A stretch of DNA of 64,000 nucleotides, from NCBI RefSeq assembly GCF_030345795.1, contig NZ_JAUALB010000001.1:4518001-4582000 (forward strand). The letters are read 5' to 3'. How positions within the stretch are numbered: position 1 is the stretch's first letter; every line of letters starts with the position of its first letter. The stretch comes from Micromonospora sp. WMMA1363 (GTDB lineage Bacteria; Actinomycetota; Actinomycetes; Mycobacteriales; Micromonosporaceae). Below the pieces are notes generated by a model, which was given only the letters and a program-made list of their open reading frames with translations, was not told the origin of the DNA and searched no databases. Below, one piece after another: positions 1 to 8,184 of this stretch. A program made the position numbers and the translations under genes.

Positions 1-266
1 ACGGCTATGGGGAAACAGCCGAGCAGATGCTGAAACTGGCCGCCGCCCAGCCGGGTTTCCTTGGCGTCGATTCGGCTCGCGGTGCGGACGGCTTGGGGAT
101 CACGGTCTCGTACTGGAGGGACGCGGACTCGATTGCCGCTTGGCGGGATCACGCGGAGCACGCCCTGATCTGTGCGCGTGGACGCGAGCACTGGTACGCC
201 TCGTTCACGGTCCAGGTAGCGAAGGTCGAGCGCGCCTACGGGTTCAGCCGCCCGGCAGATCTTTAG
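1..266 (+). CDS. Antibiotic biosynthesis monooxygenase (ABM) domain protein, 5'-partial
   Basis: The open frame runs in from the window edge (codon phase at base 3) and ends with TAG at 264-266. The visible protein begins GYGETAEQMLKLAAAQPGF and continues through a GITVSYW strand and an AAWRDHAEH helix. This is the ferredoxin-like fold signature of ABM/heme-degrading-like small proteins, which usually have about 100 residues, so only about 10-20 N-terminal residues are missing. The ATG at 27 lies inside the conserved helix and is unlikely to be the start. The stop lies 21 bp before ISKra4 copy 1, which therefore sits in the intergenic DNA. The substrate is unknown; family members oxidise polyketides or act as heme monooxygenases. 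Confidence 0.7.
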   Translation, partial: GYGETAEQMLKLAAAQPGFLGVDSARGADGLGITVSYWRDADSIAAWRDHAEHALICARGREHWYASFTVQVAKVERAYGFSRPADL

Positions 267-287
267 GTACGAGGTCCCATTAGATAA

Positions 288-1945
288 GGGTGCGGCTCTG
301 GTGAGGTGCGGCGACACGCTGTGTGGCCTGGGGATGTGTTACTGGTTGTGATGGTGAAAGGGATCCTCCCGCTATGTTCGTCGGTTGCGAGACACGAACA
401 TCAGCAAAGAGGGAGCCCGGTGCAAGAGTACGCATCCGAGACGGCGGACGATGCTTTCGCCGGCTCATCCGTGCGGTTCGGCGCGATGGTGGACTTCCTG
501 TCCGGTGAGCATGCGGCGGGGATGACTCACGCCGAACTGGAGGAGCGGCTGCATACCGATGGCATGCGGTTGCTGTGTCAGTTGTTGCAGGACAGTCTGG
601 ATCTTCGTGCCAGTCGGGAGGAACGGCTCGACGAGGTGACCGACGCCGATAGCCATCTGCGGGGGTGGGCCGAGCGGGGGCGGCAGCGGACGCTGGCCAC
701 CCGGTTCGGTGAGGTGGTGGTGACGCGTATCGCCTACCGGGCGCGGGCGCGGGCCGATCTGAACCCGGCGGACGCGGTGTTGAACCTGCCCGTGGAGAAG
801 CACTCGCATGGACTGCGCCGGTTGGCCGCGGCCGAGGCGGCCCGCGGCTCGTTCACCGACGCGGCGGCCGCGATTGAGCGGGCCACCACGGTGCGTATCG
901 GGAAACGGCAGGTCGAGGCGTTGGCCGCCGCAGCGGCGATAGATGTGGATGCCTTCTACACCGCCCACGCCCCGGACTGGTCGGCCGATGATGATGTGCT
1001 GGCGTTGTCCTTCGACGCCAAAGGGGTGGTGATGCGCCCCGACGGGCTCCGCGCGGGCACCGCCAAGGCCGCGGTCAGCCAGAAACTGGCCGGCCGCCGG
1101 TCCAAGGGCGAGAAACGCAACCGCAAGCGGATGTGCGAGGTCGCCGCGGTCTTCGACGTGACCGGCAAGCCGCGCACCATCGCCGACATCCTGCCCGAGG
1201 ACCCCGAAGCGGCCCAAACTGCTACCCCGGCGCCGGTCACCTCCGGCAAGTGGCTGCACGCCAGCGTGACCGACGACGCCGCGGCGGTGATCGCCGCCGG
1301 GTTCGCCGAGGCCGACCGCCGCGACCCCGACCACGCTCGGACCTGGATCGCCCTGGTCGACGGCAACACCCACCAGATCGACCGGATCCACGCCGAGGCC
1401 AAAACCCGCAAGATCACCTTGCCGGTTGTTGTGGACTTCATCCACGTCATCGAGTACCTCTGGAAGGCCACCTGGTGTTTCCACCCGGAGGGCGACCCGA
1501 ACGCCGAACGGTGGGTCCGCGCCCAGGCCCGGCAGGTGTTGGCCGGACGGGCCGGCATAGTCGCCGCAGCCATCCGACGCAAGGCCACCTACCACGGCCT
1601 GGACCCCGGCAAACGCAAACCCGCCGATGTCGCCGCCGCCTACCTGCTGGCCAAAAAACCGTACCTGGACTACCCGACCGCGCTGGCCAACGGGTGGCCG
1701 ATCGCCACCGGGGTGATCGAAGGCGCCTGCCGCCACCTGGTCAAAGATCGTATGGACGTCACCGGCGCTCGCTGGGGCCTCGACGGCGCCGAAGCAATCC
1801 TCAAACTCCGCACCCTGATCAGCAACGGCGACTTCGACCAGTACTGGACCTGGCACCTGGCCCAGGAACAACAACGCATCCACAACAGCCGCTACCTCGG
1901 CGGTGCCATCCCACAATAGACGATCACCTCAGAGGAGCCGCACCC
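288..1945 (+). mobile_element. ISKra4-family insertion sequence, copy 1 (complete, 1658 bp)
   Basis: Ends are set by imperfect terminal inverted repeats that begin GGGTGCGGCTC at 288 and end with its complement at 1945. The 9-bp direct repeat attagataa flanks the element (279-287 and 1946-1954). An identical-looking copy at 44305-45962 has the same 1658-bp length and a different 9-bp duplication, which confirms the boundaries. The single transposase gene starts 132 bp inside the left end. The perfect target duplication implies a recent insertion, in intergenic DNA after the ABM gene. Confidence 0.95.
420..1919 (+). CDS. ISKra4-family transposase
   Basis: Predicted protein of 499 residues. 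The GTG at 420 is chosen because GGGAG lies just upstream (410-414); the longer frame back to 306 starts within the IS left end and has no such signal. The family pattern is clear: a central DDE core with the first acidic residue in LALSFDAKGVVMRP, a basic RSKGEKRNRKRM linker, a second acidic residue in TWIALVDGNTHQ, the VVVDFIHVIEYLWKA motif and a C-terminal VIEGACRHLVKDRM segment carrying the catalytic glutamate. The protein translated from the second copy at 44437-45936 is identical. It is intact and probably active. A long minus-strand frame over the same bases is a codon-bias shadow. Confidence 0.92.
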   Translation: MQEYASETADDAFAGSSVRFGAMVDFLSGEHAAGMTHAELEERLHTDGMRLLCQLLQDSLDLRASREERLDEVTDADSHLRGWAERGRQRTLATRFGEVVVTRIAYRARARADLNPADAVLNLPVEKHSHGLRRLAAAEAARGSFTDAAAAIERATTVRIGKRQVEALAAAAAIDVDAFYTAHAPDWSADDDVLALSFDAKGVVMRPDGLRAGTAKAAVSQKLAGRRSKGEKRNRKRMCEVAAVFDVTGKPRTIADILPEDPEAAQTATPAPVTSGKWLHASVTDDAAAVIAAGFAEADRRDPDHARTWIALVDGNTHQIDRIHAEAKTRKITLPVVVDFIHVIEYLWKATWCFHPEGDPNAERWVRAQARQVLAGRAGIVAAAIRRKATYHGLDPGKRKPADVAAAYLLAKKPYLDYPTALANGWPIATGVIEGACRHLVKDRMDVTGARWGLDGAEAILKLRTLISNGDFDQYWTWHLAQEQQRIHNSRYLGGAIPQ

Positions 1946-1954
1946 ATTAGATAA

Positions 1955-2349
1955 CGGGCGCAAGTGGTTGGGTTTTCCGTGCTCCGGTCGGCGGCCTGGA
2001 TGGTCGTCTCAGGCCGGGTAGGATTCCTGTCGGCGTGCTCGTACGCCGTACCTTCTGACCGGCGCCCCACGCGCGTCGGCGACGCGAAGGCGAAGGCGAC
2101 TCTCTCATCGCGGGCGTGACCGGTGATCGTGCAGCTGGAACCTTCTTCAGCGGCGGCCGCGTGCCAGCGTGGGTGGGGCGTGTCGCCGCCGCGGAGGGAT
2201 GTTTGTGATGACTGCGCGCGACGGCAGCGGGTGTCCATTAGGGACATCCTTGGTAGAAGCCCAATATTCGATGCGGCGTGGACCAGCGGCGACGTGGCGG
2301 GCCGGTCCGGTAGCTCCTCCGACACGTCACGAACGGTTGGGCCGGATGG
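1955..2349. other. Gene-free stretch after ISKra4 copy 1
   Basis: About 395 bp between the IS and the convergent XRE-type gene. Short frames exist on both strands, but none has a recognisable domain, a ribosome-binding site and a consistent codon bias together. I see no clear terminator hairpin for the gene that ends at 2350. Confidence 0.5.
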
Positions 2350-3597
2350 TTACGGGTTGGGGTAGCGGCACGCCGACCGGAGGGCGTTGGCGCGGGTGGG
2401 GGTGTCCAACTCGGTCGCGGATGAGGTGCGGAAGTCACCGTTGATTGCCTGTCCGACGTCGAGGATGTCCGTCGGACCACCACCGCCGAGACACGCCACA
2501 GCGGCGAACATCACTGGGATCTCACTGTCCAGCGGTTTGGGCAGTTGGTCCGGCTGCCACGACGCCTCGAACGCTCCGCCGGCTGACTCTGTCAGGGCGA
2601 TCTGGCTCCACTCCAGCCGGTTTGGTAGGTCGGGGTCGGTGGGGTACCGTGCGGCGAATCCGACGATGTCGAGGTGAACGCCGGTGGCTCGCAGTCGCAG
2701 TCCGGTACCCCGGGTGGTGGCGGTCAGGCGGACCGAGGACGGAACGGGTCGTTCCCTGAGACATGGCGACGGGCGCAGCGACGGCGGGGGATTGCCGTGT
2801 ACGACAGCCGACGCCACCACGCCGCCTCCGGCCACCGTGAACCATCGCACGTCCGGTGTCCCGGACGTCTGGTCGGTGACTGTGTCGCCGATGCAGAAGC
2901 CGGTGAAGGTCAGCTCACAGTTTGCGGGCACGGTGGCCAGCTCCGGAGAGTCGAGCGACGCGCCGGAGCGGATGCGGGTCAGCCCCGCGTAGGTGGTGCC
3001 GGTGAAGGATGCCGACGGCGAGACCGGCGGGCAGGTAGATCGGGCGGCTGCGGCTGTGGCCTCTCCCGTCGGAGTGGACTGGGTCGGGCGGCTGACGGCT
3101 TGCGCCGCCACCCCAGCCACGACGGCCGCCACGGCCACCGCGGCGGCGACGAGAAGCGTCGTCCGCCCCCACCGTCTTGTCCGCTCTGCTGACGTGGCCG
3201 TCTCCGCTGGCGTGTCGGACTTCGTCGGCCTTGGACTGGTAGCGGGTGCACCGCCGGGGGCGGGCGCCCCCTGCATCGGGGCGACGGTGGCCGCCGGGGT
3301 CGGGTCCGGCGTCGTGACCGGGTCCGGCGGCTGCGCTGCGGCGGCCATCCTCTCCCATTGGGCCCGCCACTGGTCCGGGTCGCCGCCGCAGACGCCGACA
3401 TAGGCGAGAACGACGTCGAGGCTGGGCTGGCGTCTGCCGGCAGCCGCCTCGGAGAGCGTGGTGGCGCTGAAGCCCGCCTGTTTCGCCATCGCCCGGTAGG
3501 TCGGGGCGCCGGCCTCAGCGCGTAGCTGGCGCAGTTCCTGGGCGAACCGGGCGACCGGGCTGACAGTCGGATCGATGGGCCGTTCCCGCCGCGCCAT
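2350..3597 (-). CDS. Membrane-anchored XRE-type helix-turn-helix protein with extracellular SH3-like region
   Basis: 415 residues from the ATG at 3597, which has AGGGGG about 6 bases upstream; the longer frame to 3636 lacks a signal. Residues about 14-75 form a helix-turn-helix (RFAQELRQLRAEAG, YRAMAKQAGFSATTLSEAA) typical of actinobacterial XRE proteins with an FSATTLS recognition helix. A Pro/Ala linker follows, then one membrane helix (about 142-165, LLVAAAVAVAAVVAGVAA). The outer part has a small SH3-like section (TRIRSGASLDSPELATVPA, then CELTFTGFCIGD and VRWFTV) and a C-terminal domain of about 150 residues that I cannot assign. This layout suggests a one-component sensor of the cell wall or exterior. 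It is divergent from the secreted CHAP/SH3-repeat gene at 3845, a likely target. Confidence 0.75.
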   Translation of the reverse strand: MARRERPIDPTVSPVARFAQELRQLRAEAGAPTYRAMAKQAGFSATTLSEAAAGRRQPSLDVVLAYVGVCGGDPDQWRAQWERMAAAAQPPDPVTTPDPTPAATVAPMQGAPAPGGAPATSPRPTKSDTPAETATSAERTRRWGRTTLLVAAAVAVAAVVAGVAAQAVSRPTQSTPTGEATAAAARSTCPPVSPSASFTGTTYAGLTRIRSGASLDSPELATVPANCELTFTGFCIGDTVTDQTSGTPDVRWFTVAGGGVVASAVVHGNPPPSLRPSPCLRERPVPSSVRLTATTRGTGLRLRATGVHLDIVGFAARYPTDPDLPNRLEWSQIALTESAGGAFEASWQPDQLPKPLDSEIPVMFAAVACLGGGGPTDILDVGQAINGDFRTSSATELDTPTRANALRSACRYPNP

Positions 3598-3844
3598 CCA
3601 TCCCCCTGACCTTCGCCCACGGGCCGCGGCCTGCACCTCCTGCCGCCGCGATGATTGTACGCAGTTGATTGATCAGGCGGCCGCAGCCCACCTGACAGGC
3701 GATCGGTCCGATACAAACGCACCGGACGGATGCCTCCGTCCACGACCATGCTTACGCCTGTCCTTGGGATGTGTGGGCGCCTAAGCCGCTGACGGCAGAA
3801 CATCCTTTGCTGGCGTGAGCCTTGCGACAACGGAGCAACGCTTA
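3598..3844. promoter_or_regulatory. Divergent promoter region between the XRE membrane protein and the CHAP protein
   Basis: This 247-bp gap separates two divergent starts (3597 minus, 3845 plus) and must hold both promoters. The plus-strand start is preceded by GGAG at about 3834, 9 bases before the ATG. I see no confident -10/-35 pair or palindromic operator. Confidence 0.45.
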
Positions 3845-5944
3845 ATGGCACGAAAAAGACAAACTATCCGGGGTGTGATGATTTTCGTGGCCGCGCTCGT
3901 CTGCGTGGCCTCGAGCATGGTGGTCGTGCAGCCGCCCGCGTACGCGGTTACGGCGACCGGCCCCTATCCCGCGAAGGTTGACATCGACGGCCGGGGCAGT
4001 ATGGACCCGAACGACCGGATCAAGACCGACGCGTACCGCACCGGTGACCCGATCAGCCTGCGTTGCCAGGACACCGGACCGGCGGTGGGTGGCAGTGCCA
4101 CCTGGGACTACACCACCGACGGGTACTGGATCCCCGATACCTACGTGAAGACCGGCACCGACGGATTCGTCAGTGGGGTGCCGCGATGTCTGGCCATCGG
4201 TATCGACGGGTACGCCAACGTCGGTGGCCTGTTCGGCCCGTACCCGGCAAAGGTGGACATCGACGGACGTGGAAGCACTGCGGTCGCTGACCGGGTGCGG
4301 ACCGATGCGTACCTCGCCGGCTCTTCCGTGTACCTGAAGTGCCAGGACTACGGTGAGTCCGCTGGCGGTAGCACCCTGTGGGACTACACGACCGGCGGGT
4401 ACTGGGTCCCCGACGCGTATCTCACGACGGGGACCGACGGGCGGATCCCCGGGGTGCCGAGTTGCTCCTCGATCGGTATCGCTGGCGGTGGGGCCAACCC
4501 GGGAGGTGGCCAGCAGTTCCTGGCCAAGACCACGCTCAACGGCTACCACGGCAAGAGCCTGTCGGCCAGCCGGATCGAGGATCGCTACGCGGACGGCAGC
4601 TACATCACGGTGATGTGCCAGGCGTACGGCGAGACCAACTACGGCGGATCCGCGATCTGGGACTACACCAGCGACGGGCTGTGGGTGGCCGACTACTACG
4701 TCAAGACCGGTTCCAGCACCATCGTGACGAACCGGTGTGACGGTGACGGACCGTCCAGCGGCGGCGAGGGTCGATACCTGGCCAAGACCACGCTCAACGG
4801 CTACGACGGCAAGAGCCTGTCGGCCAGCCGGATCGAGGATCGCTACGCCGGCGGCAGCTACATCACCATCGTCTGCCAAGCCTACGGCGAGTACCACTAC
4901 GGCGGATCCGCGGTCTGGGACTACACCAGCGACGGGCTGTGGGTGGCCGACTACTACGTCCAGACAGGCTACACCGACATCATCCTGAAGCGTTGCGACA
5001 CCGACCCCAAGCCCAGTGGTGGGCCGGGAAACCCGTCCGCGCCGTCCGCCCCAGGCACCGGCAGCGTGGCAACGACCAAGATCCGCGACGCCATCGTGCA
5101 GGCCGCGACCAGCCAGATCGGCGTCCACGAGTGGGGTGACAACTGCAACCCATACGGACTCAGCGGCGTGAAGTGCGGCGACCCGTGGTGTTCGATGTTC
5201 GCCAGCTGGGCCTGGCGGCAGGCCGGGATCAACGTCTACCTGCCCTACAGCGGGGACTTCTACTGGTGGGGCAAACAGCACGGCACACTCCGGTCGAAGA
5301 CGAACATCCGGCCGGGGGATCTGGTGCTGTTCGGCAGCGGACCCGGCGCGAGCAACCACGTCGGCGTGGTCTCCTACGTGCTGGACGACGGCAGGATCGT
5401 CACGATCGAGGGCAACTGGGGCAATGAGGTGTCCGTGGTCGGACCATGGAATCCGGTCAGCCCCGGCCCGACCCACGAGAACGTCTTCGCGGTCGTCGCG
5501 CCGGTGAACGACGACGCCATGGCACACACCAGTGACGCCACCGCCGACAACCCGGTTCAGCTCGCCTCGTTCAAGCTGGACGCGACGCGGGACTGCCTGC
5601 TCCAGACGTTCCGCGCCGAACCCACCGTCAACGACCTGCACATGGGGTACATCGACTACCGCTTCGAGATCTGTCGGGGCCGGGAGCCGATTCTGTGGAG
5701 CGCCGAGGTCAAGAATGAAGTGACCAGCGGACTCGGGAAGATCATGGGCCACGAGATCGACAACACATCGATCGTACGAACACAGGTTCGTGGCGACGGG
5801 AACACCTGGAGCTCCGCCGGCTACCTGGGCAAGTTCGACATCGTCTTCTCGGCGCCGGTCTTCGCCGCCTGGGACTGGCTCGAATGGTCCCGGGTTCCCG
5901 TCAACATCCAGTTCTACGCGGTCATTGGGCCTGACCCGGTTTGA
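3845..5944 (+). CDS. Secreted SH3-repeat/CHAP-domain wall hydrolase, C-terminus cut by IS3 insertion
   Basis: ATG at 3845 is preferred over GTG at 3815: GGAG precedes it and it opens a signal peptide (basic MARKRQ, hydrophobic core, cleavage near AYA-VTATG). Four repeats of about 80 residues follow (about 3961-4200, 4237-4480, 4516-4740, 4777-5000), each with a C-Q-x-x-G core and a W-D-Y-T-x-D/G-G-x-W-V-x-D/A-x-Y-V SH3b-like motif. Repeats 3 and 4 are almost identical even in DNA. A CHAP amidase/endopeptidase domain comes next, with Cys in GDPWCSMFASW (about residue 449), His in SNHVGVV (about 505) and Glu in TIEGNWG. A C-terminal domain of about 150 residues is unknown. The IS3 left end supplies the last codons and a premature stop. 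Joining 5931 to 7239 restores a frame of 728 residues. The catalytic domain is intact, so the product may still work. Confidence 0.85.
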   Translation: MARKRQTIRGVMIFVAALVCVASSMVVVQPPAYAVTATGPYPAKVDIDGRGSMDPNDRIKTDAYRTGDPISLRCQDTGPAVGGSATWDYTTDGYWIPDTYVKTGTDGFVSGVPRCLAIGIDGYANVGGLFGPYPAKVDIDGRGSTAVADRVRTDAYLAGSSVYLKCQDYGESAGGSTLWDYTTGGYWVPDAYLTTGTDGRIPGVPSCSSIGIAGGGANPGGGQQFLAKTTLNGYHGKSLSASRIEDRYADGSYITVMCQAYGETNYGGSAIWDYTSDGLWVADYYVKTGSSTIVTNRCDGDGPSSGGEGRYLAKTTLNGYDGKSLSASRIEDRYAGGSYITIVCQAYGEYHYGGSAVWDYTSDGLWVADYYVQTGYTDIILKRCDTDPKPSGGPGNPSAPSAPGTGSVATTKIRDAIVQAATSQIGVHEWGDNCNPYGLSGVKCGDPWCSMFASWAWRQAGINVYLPYSGDFYWWGKQHGTLRSKTNIRPGDLVLFGSGPGASNHVGVVSYVLDDGRIVTIEGNWGNEVSVVGPWNPVSPGPTHENVFAVVAPVNDDAMAHTSDATADNPVQLASFKLDATRDCLLQTFRAEPTVNDLHMGYIDYRFEICRGREPILWSAEVKNEVTSGLGKIMGHEIDNTSIVRTQVRGDGNTWSSAGYLGKFDIVFSAPVFAAWDWLEWSRVPVNIQFYAVIGPDPV

Positions 5945-5994
5945 CGGACATCCCAGCTCAGAGGGGCTGTGTGCTCCTCGGGAGGATGTTCATC

Positions 5995-6306
5995 ATGGAA
6001 GGCATGGGCAAGAAACCACGCCGGCCGCGCAGAGCGTTCACGCCGGAGTTCAAGGCGGAGATCGTCGAGGTGTGCCGGCGGGGTGACCGATCGGTGGCGC
6101 AGGTCGTGAGGGACTTCGACCTGACCGAGACCGCGGTCCGTGAGTGGGTCAGGCAGGCCGACATCGACGCCGGCACCCGCAGCGACGGGTTGACCAGCGA
6201 CGAGCGCGACGAGCTGGCGCGGCTGCGGCGGGAGAACCGCCGGCTCCGCGAGGACGTCGACATCCTGAAACGGGCCACGGCTTTCTTCGTGAGGGAGACC
6301 CGGTGA
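5995..6306 (+). CDS. IS3 OrfA, helix-turn-helix protein
   Basis: About 103 residues from the ATG at 5995, with GGGAGG 9 bases upstream (5980-5985). ATG 5986 directly abuts this signal and TTG 5941 lies in the inverted repeat. RRAFTPEFKAEIVEVCRR and VAQVVRDFDLTETAVREWV form the transposase_8 helix-turn-helix. A leucine-zipper-like DELARLRRENRRLREDVDILKR follows, and the family ending LKRATAFFVRE is present. The stop TGA at 6304-6306 overlaps the GTG of orfB. Confidence 0.9.
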   Translation: MEGMGKKPRRPRRAFTPEFKAEIVEVCRRGDRSVAQVVRDFDLTETAVREWVRQADIDAGTRSDGLTSDERDELARLRRENRRLREDVDILKRATAFFVRETR

Positions 6307-7199
6307 ACGTGTACCCGTTCATCGAGGCGGAGAAGGCGCGGCCCGACGGGAACGTGAAGCGTTCCTGTGAGCTGCTGGAGGTCTCCCGGTCCGCCTACTA
6401 CCAGCACCGTGCCGGGCCGTCGCGGCGGGAACGCGACGACGCAGACCTCGCCGCCCGCATCGCGCAGATCCACGCCGACTCGGCCGGCACCTACGGCGCA
6501 CCCCGGGTCCGCGCCGAACTCGCCGCCCAGGGGCGGCGGCACTCCGGCAAGCGGGTCGCCCGGCTGATGCGGGGCGCCGGGTTGTGCGGCCGCACGCCGA
6601 AGCGGTGGCGCACCACGACCGTGCCCGACCCGGGGGCGGCGTTGTCGGCGGACCTGATCCGCCGGGACTTCGACGTCGCCGCCGGCCGGGTCGACACCCG
6701 CTGGTGCGGCGACATCACCTACATCCACACGTGGGAGGGCTGGCTGTACCTCGCCACCGTCATCGACATCGCCTCACGCCGGGTTGTGGGCTGGGCGACC
6801 GCCGACCACCTACGGACCGATCTGCCCGCTCAGGCGTTGTCCAACGCGATCGCCGTCCGACGCCCGACCGGGCCGGTGATCTTCCACAGCGACCGGGGTT
6901 GCCAGTACACGAGTGCGCAGTACGCCCGGCTGGCCGACCGCAACGGGGTGCGGTTGTCGGTTGGTGGGCGGGGTCAGTGCTGGGACAACGCCGTCGCGGA
7001 GTCGTTCTTCGCCACGATCAAGACCGAACTGCTCGACCGGAGGGCGTGGCCGACCCGGGCCGCCGCCCGTGCGGCGATCTTCGAGTGGATCGAGGGGTGG
7101 TACAACACCCGCCGCCGCCATTCCACCCTGGACTACATGAGCCCGGCCGAGTATGAGGCGACGGCCTATTCCCGCAGGCCAACGAGCAAGGTAGCGTGA
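6303..7199 (+). CDS. IS3 OrfB, DDE integrase-like transposase
   Basis: 298 residues from GTG 6303, in the -1 frame relative to orfA with a GTGA overlap. It could be made by coupled re-initiation or by -1 frameshifting; I see no strong slippery motif. It begins VNVYPFIEAEKA, a common OrfB start. HTH_21 (residues 50-110, YGAPRVRAEL) and rve core: first Asp in WCGDITYI, second Asp in FHSDRGCQYTS, Glu in WDNAVAESFFATIKTEL, then RRRHSTLDYMSPAEYE. All catalytic residues are present, so the element looks functional. Confidence 0.93.
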   Translation: MNVYPFIEAEKARPDGNVKRSCELLEVSRSAYYQHRAGPSRRERDDADLAARIAQIHADSAGTYGAPRVRAELAAQGRRHSGKRVARLMRGAGLCGRTPKRWRTTTVPDPGAALSADLIRRDFDVAAGRVDTRWCGDITYIHTWEGWLYLATVIDIASRRVVGWATADHLRTDLPAQALSNAIAVRRPTGPVIFHSDRGCQYTSAQYARLADRNGVRLSVGGRGQCWDNAVAESFFATIKTELLDRRAWPTRAAARAAIFEWIEGWYNTRRRHSTLDYMSPAEYEATAYSRRPTSKVA

Positions 7200-7238
7200 G
7201 ATCAACTTACCGACCCTGTCCGTCAAACCGGGTCAACC

Positions 7239-7338
7239 CCACATGGACGGGGACTCAATCACCGTCGATGTGGTCGGCTACCAGCCGGGCCCCGAAGGGC
7301 GCGCGCGCTACTGGGTGGACATCCATCCGGTGAGCTGA
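7239..7338 (+). pseudogene. Detached 3' end of the CHAP gene
   Basis: After the IS3 right end and one copy of the 3-bp target, the frame reads CCC CAC ATG GAC and on to TGA at 7336-7338, giving ITVDVVGYQPGPEGRARYW and a short tail. Bases 3845-5931 plus 7239-7338 total 2187, exactly 729 codons, and the join gives ...VIGPHMDGDS... without a break. This fragment therefore encodes the last 32 residues of the original wall hydrolase. Confidence 0.8.
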
Positions 7339-7350
7339 CCTGGTTCCGGC

Positions 7351-7384
7351 CGGCTCCCGGGTGGCAGACACCCGGGAGCCGTTT
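7351..7384 (+). terminator. Strong intrinsic-type terminator of the original CHAP gene
   Basis: A perfect 13-bp stem (cggctcccgggtg at 7351-7363, complement at 7369-7381) with a 5-base loop gcaga is followed by ttta. It lies 12 bp after the original CHAP stop codon at 7338. Confidence 0.85.
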
Positions 7385-7440
7385 ACCCTCCACTGCGGGT
7401 TCACGATCTGCACCGTCCGCGCCCCGGACGCCGTCCTCAC

Positions 7441-7690
7441 GTCCGCACGTACGCCACGCCGACACGATAGAAACCGACCCGTTTGGTGCGTGCCTTCCCG
7501 GCCCACACCCCAGTCAGGATCGTGACCGAAGCCGGCTCGGGCAAGGTCAAGCGGATCCGGAACATCCCGCAGTGCGTGTGCAGCCGTGCTCCTTACGCGG
7601 GGCGGTGGCGCCGGACGCGCCGAGCGTGACGGGAACGACCCGGTTGCTGGACGGCGACGGGACGGCGCTGGCCCGCCGATACGGCATGTC
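7441..7690 (+). pseudogene. Remnant of a PPOX-class F420-dependent oxidoreductase
   Basis: Frame 1 reads RIVTEAGSGKVKRIRN (7516-7563), a near-invariant motif of small PPOX-class F420-dependent enzymes. The continuation switches frame to APDAPSVTGTTRLLDGDGTALARRY (about 7608-7682), which matches the following strand-helix of the same family. Upstream a TAG interrupts the frame at 7468. The start, the N-terminal half and the C-terminus are missing. The call rests on motif memory only. Confidence 0.5.
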
Positions 7691-7718
7691 ACGGGAAGGT
7701 CGTGCCTACCGCCGGAGT

Positions 7719-8087
7719 TCACCCGGATGCCGGCCTGGTGAACTCTGGTTGGTCGAGCACTCGCAGCCAGGATCCGTCCGGTTGGCGGCGGACGACCTGC
7801 GCGCGAGCGCCCGCGTCGTCTCTTGGCGGTGTCGAAGTGAGGGCGAGATCGCCGGAAACGAGGGTTGGCAGTGGTTCCTCAGGCTCGAAGTGTGGCCTGT
7901 TCGCGAGCACCTTCTCCCACATGGCCTGAATCGCCGCACGCCCGACCGTCTGGCCGCCGGGCGGGTAGGCCATGACGGCGTCCTCCTCGTACAGCGCGGC
8001 AACGCCCTCGGCGTCGCCAGCGTTGGAGCGTTCGACGAAAAGGCGGGTGATGTCTTCGGGCTTCACAGCTTTCGCGCGGTCTGACAC
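7719..8087 (-). CDS. SnoaL-like / nuclear transport factor 2 fold protein
   Basis: 122 residues starting MSDRAKAVKPEDITRLF. The pattern FVERSNAGDAEGVAALYEEDAVMAYPPGGQTVGRAAI is the conserved alpha-beta start of SnoaL/DUF4440-like proteins, followed by the strand SGDLALTSTP and a closing LRVLDQP. Length fits the family. Such proteins bind small hydrophobic compounds as enzymes or stress proteins; no substrate can be deduced. It is divergent from the LysR-type gene at 8185, whose usual target would be this gene. Confidence 0.75.
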   Translation of the reverse strand: MSDRAKAVKPEDITRLFVERSNAGDAEGVAALYEEDAVMAYPPGGQTVGRAAIQAMWEKVLANRPHFEPEEPLPTLVSGDLALTSTPPRDDAGARAQVVRRQPDGSWLRVLDQPEFTRPASG

Positions 8088-8137
8088 GGCGATCCTCTCG
8101 ACGCATTTGTCTACGGATCAAGCGTGCCCATCCCGCC

Positions 8138-8167
8138 CTTAGAAGTCCAACAGATGATTCTTCTAAG
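8138..8167. promoter_or_regulatory. LysR-type operator candidate
   Basis: The 97-bp gap between the divergent SnoaL-like and LysR genes holds a perfect 8-bp inverted repeat, cttagaag (8138-8145) and cttctaag (8160-8167), 14 bases apart and AT-richer than its surroundings. It ends 18 bp before the LysR ATG. This fits the autoregulated divergent-promoter arrangement of LysR systems. Confidence 0.6.
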
Positions 8168-8184
8168 GCCTAGAATCTCTGGTT

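Larger units (their letters stand above)
5932..7235 (+). mobile_element. IS3-family insertion sequence (complete, about 1304 bp)
   Basis: Terminal inverted repeats: tgacccggtttgacggaca at 5932-5950 and its exact reverse complement at 7217-7235, with TG...CA ends as usual for IS3. The flanking 3-mers gcc (5929-5931) and acc (7236-7238) fit a 3-bp target duplication with one change. The element carries overlapping orfA and orfB and is inserted in the 3' part of the CHAP gene. Confidence 0.9.

Noticed and set aside
465..1916. Long minus-strand open frame of 483 codons, repeated at 44482-45933
   Set aside because: It is antisense to the ISKra4 transposase and exists only because of high GC at third positions; its composition is Gly/Val/Arg-rich and it has no domain.
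3842..5752. 636-codon minus-strand frame
   Set aside because: Antisense shadow of the repeat-containing CHAP gene; repeats in it mirror the real repeats.
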